Origin: an uncultured Eubacteriales bacterium
GTDB lineage: Bacteria; Bacillota; Clostridia; Christensenellales; Borkfalkiaceae
Assembly: GCA_900556195.1 (NCBI GenBank)
Contig: USOJ01000024.1
Coordinates: 1 to 9,236, forward strand
Direction of reading: 5' to 3'
Length of the DNA: 9,236 nt
In this document: positions 5,582 through 9,236 of the stretch, piece by piece
How positions within the stretch are numbered: position 1 is the stretch's first letter
Layout: the number at the start of each line of letters is the position of its first letter
The notes under the pieces: model-generated
Seen by the model: only the letters and a program-made list of their open reading frames with translations
What the model was told of the DNA's origin: nothing
The model's database searches: none
Program-made: the position numbers and the translations under genes

Positions 5582-6997
5582 ATGGCTTTTTGCGGATTTT
5601 CACAAGAGATGTTAAACGGCTCGGAAACGGTCGTAGACAATAAATTTTTGTCGAGATTTTTACCCGAAGCGAACGGCGACGCCGTAAAGGTGTACCTTTA
5701 CGGTTTATTCGTCTGTAAACTCGGCGACGAAAAATACACTTTAGAAAAGTTCTCTTCCGAACTCAAAATGGATAAAAAGGACGTAATCGACTGTTTTAAG
5801 TTCTGGGATGAACTCGGAATTATCAGCGTAATTTCCGAAGACCCGTTTCTCGTCAGATATCTTCCGATTTCTTCCGCACGACCTAAAAAATACAATCTCG
5901 AAAAGTACACCGAATTCAACAAATCGCTTCAGGTAATGATTCCCGACAGGATGATTACCACTAACGAATATTCGGCATATTTTCAGCTTATGGAAGAATA
6001 CTCGATTAAACCCGAAGCGATGCTTATGATAGTAAGATATTGCGTCGACCTGAAAGGTAGTTCGATAGGTTTCAGATACATATTGAAAGTCGCCGAAGAC
6101 TTCGCCGCGAAAGGCATAACTACGGCTACGAAAATCGAAAAAGAACTATCCGATTACGCAGCCCGCTCCGGTGAATCGGGCGATATTCTCAAAGCAATTA
6201 TCCCAAACGGCAAACCCGATATCGAAGACGTAAATCTGGTAAAAAAGTGGACGGAAGACTACGCGTTCGACGCCGAATCGATCATTTTCGTCGCAAAAAA
6301 AGTAAAGGCTAAAAACACAAAAAAACTCGACCGCGAACTCACACTCTTATTTTTCAATAAAAAATTCTCATCGGATGAGATTAAAGCGTACTACAAGGAA
6401 CGGTCCGCTGCCGTCGAACTTGCGTATAAAATCGACAGAGCGTTATCCGTTTACGTTGAAGTTATCGACCCCGTAGTAGATAACTACGTAACGCCGTGGC
6501 TCAACAAGGGTTACGACAAAGATTCGCTAACTTTCATCGCTAATTATTGTTTCAGAAAAAATAAGCGAACTCTTGAAGACATGAACGACGTGATCGAAAA
6601 AATGTATAAAAACGGCCTGGTAACCATAAATTCTATTGCCGACTATATGAAAACTATCGGCGCAGACGATAATTTCATTAAAGAATTATTGTCGTCTTGC
6701 GGACTTAACCGAAAACCGACCGACTGGGACAGAGAAAACTTAAAAGTATGGCGAAGTTGGAACTTCACCGACGAAATGATTCTATGCGCCGCAAAAGCGG
6801 CAAACGGGAAAAACAATCCCGTTTCCTATATGAACGCCGTTTTATCGGGGTGGAAATCCGACGGAATCTTCTCCCCCGATAAAATAATCGTCGCGGGCGG
6901 CGGCAAAACGAAAACAAGTCAGTCTTTCAAATCGAAAGAATACACTCAAGCCGAACTTGACGGACTGATAGATAATATCGACGAAATAGAGTTTTAA
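5582..6997 (+). CDS. DnaD/DnaB-type primosomal protein with about four DDBH2-like repeats
   Basis: Probable primosome component that, with the adjacent AAA+ loader, helps place the replicative helicase at the origin or at stalled forks. The protein has 471 residues from the ATG at 5582. Residues about 1-96 form a winged-helix-like N-terminal domain (the KVYLYGLFVCK helix, then LEKFSSELKMDKKDVIDCFK and WDELGI...VRYLPI), as in DnaD/DnaB N-domains. Four similar helical blocks follow, starting near 122, 213, 297 and 379. Each carries an aromatic residue followed by a loop, D/E-x-(hydrophobic)2 with A or R, a basic stretch, and a final helix that leads to a KxGI-like turn. The last block is the clearest: LKVWRSWNFTDEMILCAAKA, then YMNAVLSGWKSDGI, the Y-x3-(I/V)-L-x2-W signature of the DnaB_2/DnaD C-terminal family. 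A polar linker and acidic tail (441-471) end the protein. Bacillus DnaD has one such block and DnaB two. The family is well supported; the exact repeat count is inference. The next gene starts 14 bp downstream. Confidence 0.85.
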   Translation: MAFCGFSQEMLNGSETVVDNKFLSRFLPEANGDAVKVYLYGLFVCKLGDEKYTLEKFSSELKMDKKDVIDCFKFWDELGIISVISEDPFLVRYLPISSARPKKYNLEKYTEFNKSLQVMIPDRMITTNEYSAYFQLMEEYSIKPEAMLMIVRYCVDLKGSSIGFRYILKVAEDFAAKGITTATKIEKELSDYAARSGESGDILKAIIPNGKPDIEDVNLVKKWTEDYAFDAESIIFVAKKVKAKNTKKLDRELTLLFFNKKFSSDEIKAYYKERSAAVELAYKIDRALSVYVEVIDPVVDNYVTPWLNKGYDKDSLTFIANYCFRKNKRTLEDMNDVIEKMYKNGLVTINSIADYMKTIGADDNFIKELLSSCGLNRKPTDWDRENLKVWRSWNFTDEMILCAAKAANGKNNPVSYMNAVLSGWKSDGIFSPDKIIVAGGGKTKTSQSFKSKEYTQAELDGLIDNIDEIEF

Positions 6998-7011
6998 TAC
7001 TGCATACCGAT

Positions 7012-7944
7012 ATGGAAAATCAACTTAAAAAAGAAATCGAACGCAAATATGCGGAGCGGAAAAAAGCGGCAAATGCAAAATCCGAATATTACAGACAACA
7101 ACTGTTTAACGACGAAAGTTACGTAAACGCGCTGAATTTACGTAACGGTATAAAATTTTCGTTATCGAAAGCAAAATACGCAGGCAACCTCGAAGAAATC
7201 GAAAAAAACGAAAAAAAATTAGCGGAAGCGCAAGCCGACCTATGCAAAATCGCAGCAAGGCACGGCATAACGAAATCCATGCTTACGCCCGCCTACTCTT
7301 GTAAAATCTGTAAAGATACGGGATTCGATAAATCCGGGGAAATTTGCGTTTGTTATAAAAACACGATTAAAGAAGTCGCCGAAGAAGAACTCGGAATATC
7401 CGAAAAATCTTTACCGACTTTCGCCGACGTAAAATATACCGACAGGAATAATTTAGAAAAATTTTATATAAAAATCAAGCAATACTCGCAGAATTTTACT
7501 ATACACTCAAAAAATCTCGTAATTTCGGGCAACGTCGGAACGGGCAAAAGTTTTATGGCGGGATGCATATGTTCCGCGGTTGACGCCTTGGGGTTTAACA
7601 CGCTCTTTTTAACCGCTTACGAACTCAATTCGATTTTGCTCAGATATCACACCGCCCCGATAGGCGAAAAAGAATTGTACGCGCAACTTTTATGCGATTG
7701 CGATTTACTCGTAATCGACGATTTAGGAAGCGAACCCATATATAAAAACGTAACCGAAGAATATTTGCTTATGATTTTAAGTCGAAGGTCGGCTAACGAA
7801 TTTCCGACTATAATCACAACTAATCTGACCCAAGAGCAACTACTCGATCGTTACGGCGACAGGACTTTATCGAGAATAAACGATAAACGCAGAGGAATTT
7901 TTCTCGAACTCAAAGGCGAAGACTTACGCCGTATCAAACAATGA
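7012..7944 (+). CDS. DnaC/DnaI-type AAA+ helicase loader
   Basis: ATPase that loads the hexameric replicative helicase onto single-stranded DNA. The 310-residue protein starts with a charged coiled-coil-like N-terminal region (1-85). A four-cysteine probable zinc site follows (Cys97, Cys100, Cys112 and Cys114, in CKICKDTGF...ICVC), as in Gram-positive loaders that contact the helicase through this part. The AAA+ domain has Walker A GNVGTGKS (173-180), Walker B LLVIDDLG (232-239), sensor 1 in TIITTNLT (266-273, Asn271) and an arginine-finger region DRTLSRI (283-289). Length and order match DnaI/DnaC-like proteins of Clostridia. The ATG at 7012 follows the primosomal gene by 14 bp and has no good ribosome site (only GCATACCGAT ahead), so translational coupling to the upstream gene is likely. 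The pairing with a DnaD/DnaB-like gene matches the dnaB-dnaI arrangement of Bacillota, so I take it as the chromosomal loader, not a phage or IS21-type copy. Confidence 0.93.
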   Translation: MENQLKKEIERKYAERKKAANAKSEYYRQQLFNDESYVNALNLRNGIKFSLSKAKYAGNLEEIEKNEKKLAEAQADLCKIAARHGITKSMLTPAYSCKICKDTGFDKSGEICVCYKNTIKEVAEEELGISEKSLPTFADVKYTDRNNLEKFYIKIKQYSQNFTIHSKNLVISGNVGTGKSFMAGCICSAVDALGFNTLFLTAYELNSILLRYHTAPIGEKELYAQLLCDCDLLVIDDLGSEPIYKNVTEEYLLMILSRRSANEFPTIITTNLTQEQLLDRYGDRTLSRINDKRRGIFLELKGEDLRRIKQ

Positions 7945-7949
7945 ATATA

Positions 7950-7987
7950 CAAACCGCCCGAATTGCTGTTGCAATTCGGGCGGTTTG
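7950..7987. terminator. Strong hairpin between convergent genes, probable bidirectional terminator
   Basis: A perfect 17-bp stem runs from 7950-7966 to 7971-7987 with a TGTT loop. Its outer part is CAAACCGCCCG and the inner part AATTGC. Past one mismatch, four more A/T pairs could extend it. It begins six bases after the dnaI-like stop and lies 14 bases from the lysR stop on the other strand. There is no true U run, only UUU at the end of the stem followed by GCAUAUAU, on either strand, so intrinsic termination may be partial. Confidence 0.75.
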
Positions 7988-8000
7988 CATATATATGACT

Positions 8001-8909
8001 TTAATTTACTTCGTTATATTGATCGTCGTCGAGAACTTTAATAAATTCTTTTACGGCAAAAGAATGCTCTTCGATTTCGCCCCTGATTATAACGCCGGTT
8101 GCGCGAAGAGGAAGCGACGGCGTAACTTTCACCTCGTGCAACTCTTTCTTTGCCAACTCGTCCAAAACGTAACGGCGCGGAACGCAAGCGATCCCCAGAC
8201 CGTTTTTAGCCATCTCTATCAGCAATTCTATACTGCCCGCTTCGAATTCGGGAACGATTTTTATACTCATGGAATCGAAAAAGTCGTTTATTTCTTTAGT
8301 CGTAGAAGTCGTCCCGTCAAGCATCAGCACCGGATAATCGGGCAAATCTCTTAACGAAAGATTCTTATCGAACAATTCTTTATATTTATCCGAAGCGACG
8401 AAAATATCTTCTATAATGCCCGTTTGCCCCGTCATGATTACGTCTTTATCGTATATCGGAAGATTGACCATTCCGATATCCGCTTTGTTGGATTTTATCA
8501 TGTCGAGCGCTTCTTTGGTAGTACTGTTTTTGAAAATAATATTTACGTTGGGATAAATTTCATGATATTTTTTTATATAACGCATCAAGAAATGTGTAAC
8601 GATAGTATCGGCGGCGGCAATTCTTATCTGCCCGGTCGCTATATTCCTGCGTTCTCTGAATCTGTCTTCCGCCGAATCAAGCATTTTCAGAGCCTGTTCG
8701 ACTATATCAAACATCTGCTTCCCGCCGGTTTCGGTCAATTCCATGCCGCGGCTGACCCGGTTAAACAGCTTTCCGCCGAGTTGAGATTCCAACTGCTTGA
8801 TAGCCTGCGAAACGGCAGGTTGAGAAATATATAACTCTTCCGCCGCTTTCGTCAAACTGCCGCATTTGGCAACCGTGTAAAACACTCTATACAAATCGAG
8901 ATCGACCAT
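8001..8909 (-). CDS. LysR-type transcriptional regulator
   Basis: DNA-binding transcription factor that responds to a small-molecule effector. The 302 residues have the standard layout. An N-terminal winged helix-turn-helix spans about 2-60, with the recognition region SLTKAAEELYISQPAVSQAI at 18-37 followed by KQLE. A linker helix runs to about 88. A two-lobed effector-binding domain then runs from GQIRIAAADT to the C-terminus, with GLGIACVPRRYV near residue 240 typical of the hinge-return region. The start at 8907-8909 is fixed by AGGAGGT about 7 bases upstream. The gene begins 15 bp after the mnmE stop and converges with the helicase-loader gene. LysR regulators often control a divergent neighbour, but none exists here, so the target cannot be inferred. 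I cannot assign a subgroup such as CysL or CcpC. Confidence 0.93.
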   Translation of the reverse strand: MVDLDLYRVFYTVAKCGSLTKAAEELYISQPAVSQAIKQLESQLGGKLFNRVSRGMELTETGGKQMFDIVEQALKMLDSAEDRFRERRNIATGQIRIAAADTIVTHFLMRYIKKYHEIYPNVNIIFKNSTTKEALDMIKSNKADIGMVNLPIYDKDVIMTGQTGIIEDIFVASDKYKELFDKNLSLRDLPDYPVLMLDGTTSTTKEINDFFDSMSIKIVPEFEAGSIELLIEMAKNGLGIACVPRRYVLDELAKKELHEVKVTPSLPLRATGVIIRGEIEEHSFAVKEFIKVLDDDQYNEVN

Positions 8910-8924
8910 AATCGGTACCTCCTG

Positions 8925-9236
8925 TTATTTTCCAACGCAAAATTTACTGAAAATCTCGTCGATTATTTTTTCGCTTGCGGTTTCTCCGCTTATTTCGCCG
9001 AGCGCGTCCCACGCGTTTTTTATATCAATCGTAGACAAATCCGCCGTATTTGATTCAAAGCCCGCAACGGCTTCTTCGAGAGATTTTTTCGCAGAACGTA
9101 AAGCATACAAATGCCTTTCTTCGGTAAGGTAATCGGCATTTGCGTCAACGCCGCTTTCAAACGCCTTTTCGTAAAGTTTTTCTTTTATCTTTTCTATATT
9201 TTCAATGGGTATTTTAACCTCTACTTCTATCATCTT
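8925..9236 (-). CDS. mnmE: tRNA modification GTPase MnmE, C-terminal part (5' end outside window)
   Basis: MnmE with MnmG makes the 5-carboxymethylaminomethyl modification on wobble uridine of certain tRNAs. Only the last 103 codons are present; the frame stays open through the right edge, where full-length proteins are about 450 residues. The segment matches the end of the helical domain. It contains LTEERHLYALRSAKKSLEEA (the usual hx(E/D)RH...AL motif), then DIKNAWDALGEISGE (usual DLRxAxxxLGEITGE), and ends IFSKFCVGK, the FC(I/V)GK tail whose cysteine is conserved. The internal ATG at 9231-9233 is not the true start, because the GTPase domain must lie upstream. The gene is followed after 15 bp by lysR, and not by mnmG as in many Bacillota. 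Confidence 0.95.
   Translation of the reverse strand, partial: KMIEVEVKIPIENIEKIKEKLYEKAFESGVDANADYLTEERHLYALRSAKKSLEEAVAGFESNTADLSTIDIKNAWDALGEISGETASEKIIDEIFSKFCVGK

Noticed and set aside
6802..6824. Inverted repeat AAACGGGA-N7-TCCCGTTT
   Set aside because: It lies inside the last DDBH2 block of the dnaB-like gene, encodes a normal NGKNNPVS turn, and has no U tract. It is probably a chance stem.
7012..7944. IS21-type IstB ATPase (mobile element) as an alternative to the helicase loader
   Set aside because: No IstA transposase or terminal repeats are nearby. The four-cysteine zinc site with an N-terminal coiled coil and the adjacent DnaD/DnaB-like gene fit a chromosomal DnaI/DnaC loader.
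8424..8834. Plus-strand open frame opposite lysR
   Set aside because: It covers the helix-turn-helix coding part of a clear LysR gene, and its translation has no domain features.

Overview
This window looks like an ordinary chromosomal segment of a low-to-moderate GC member of the Bacillota, most likely class Clostridia and perhaps an uncultured gut-type lineage. The pointers are clear AGGAG or GGAG ribosome binding sites, a short Gram-positive-type signal peptidase I, a DegV family protein, an oligoendopeptidase F, and a DnaD/DnaB-like plus DnaI-like helicase-loading pair. I see no phage, transposon, CRISPR, rRNA or tRNA signature. The taxonomic placement is inference.

Left part (1-5315, minus strand): a tightly packed co-directional cluster that reads right to left. 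It contains a large alpha/beta-hydrolase-like protein (3651-5315) that seems to have lost its catalytic residues, then signal peptidase I (lepB, 3012-3641 with a proposed non-standard start), a DegV family lipid-binding protein (2171-3019), an uncharacterised two-pass membrane protein (1595-2152), and oligoendopeptidase F (pepF, 1-1581, cut by the window edge before its stop). Gaps are 18 bp or less and lepB/degV overlap by 8 nt, so an operon is likely. A TATAAT box at 5375-5380 can drive it.

Centre (5316-7944, plus strand): an AT-rich divergent promoter region of about 265 bp leads into a two-gene replication operon. The first gene is a 471-residue DnaD/DnaB-type primosomal protein whose body appears to hold four copies of the DnaD C-terminal-type helical repeat. 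The second is a DnaC/DnaI-type AAA+ helicase loader. The pair should act together to place the replicative helicase on DNA. A perfect 17-bp hairpin at 7950-7987 closes the operon.

Right part (8001-9236, minus strand): a LysR-type regulator, convergent with the helicase-loader gene, lies 15 bp downstream of mnmE. Only the C-terminal 103 codons of mnmE are in the window.

The points most worth a second look are the apparent pseudo-hydrolase at the head of the lepB operon, the four-repeat DnaD-like protein, and the lepB start. The lepB transmembrane anchor is only complete if translation starts at an ATT, or if the upstream TGA is read through. I did not find a clearly undescribed system, and most of the window is housekeeping.
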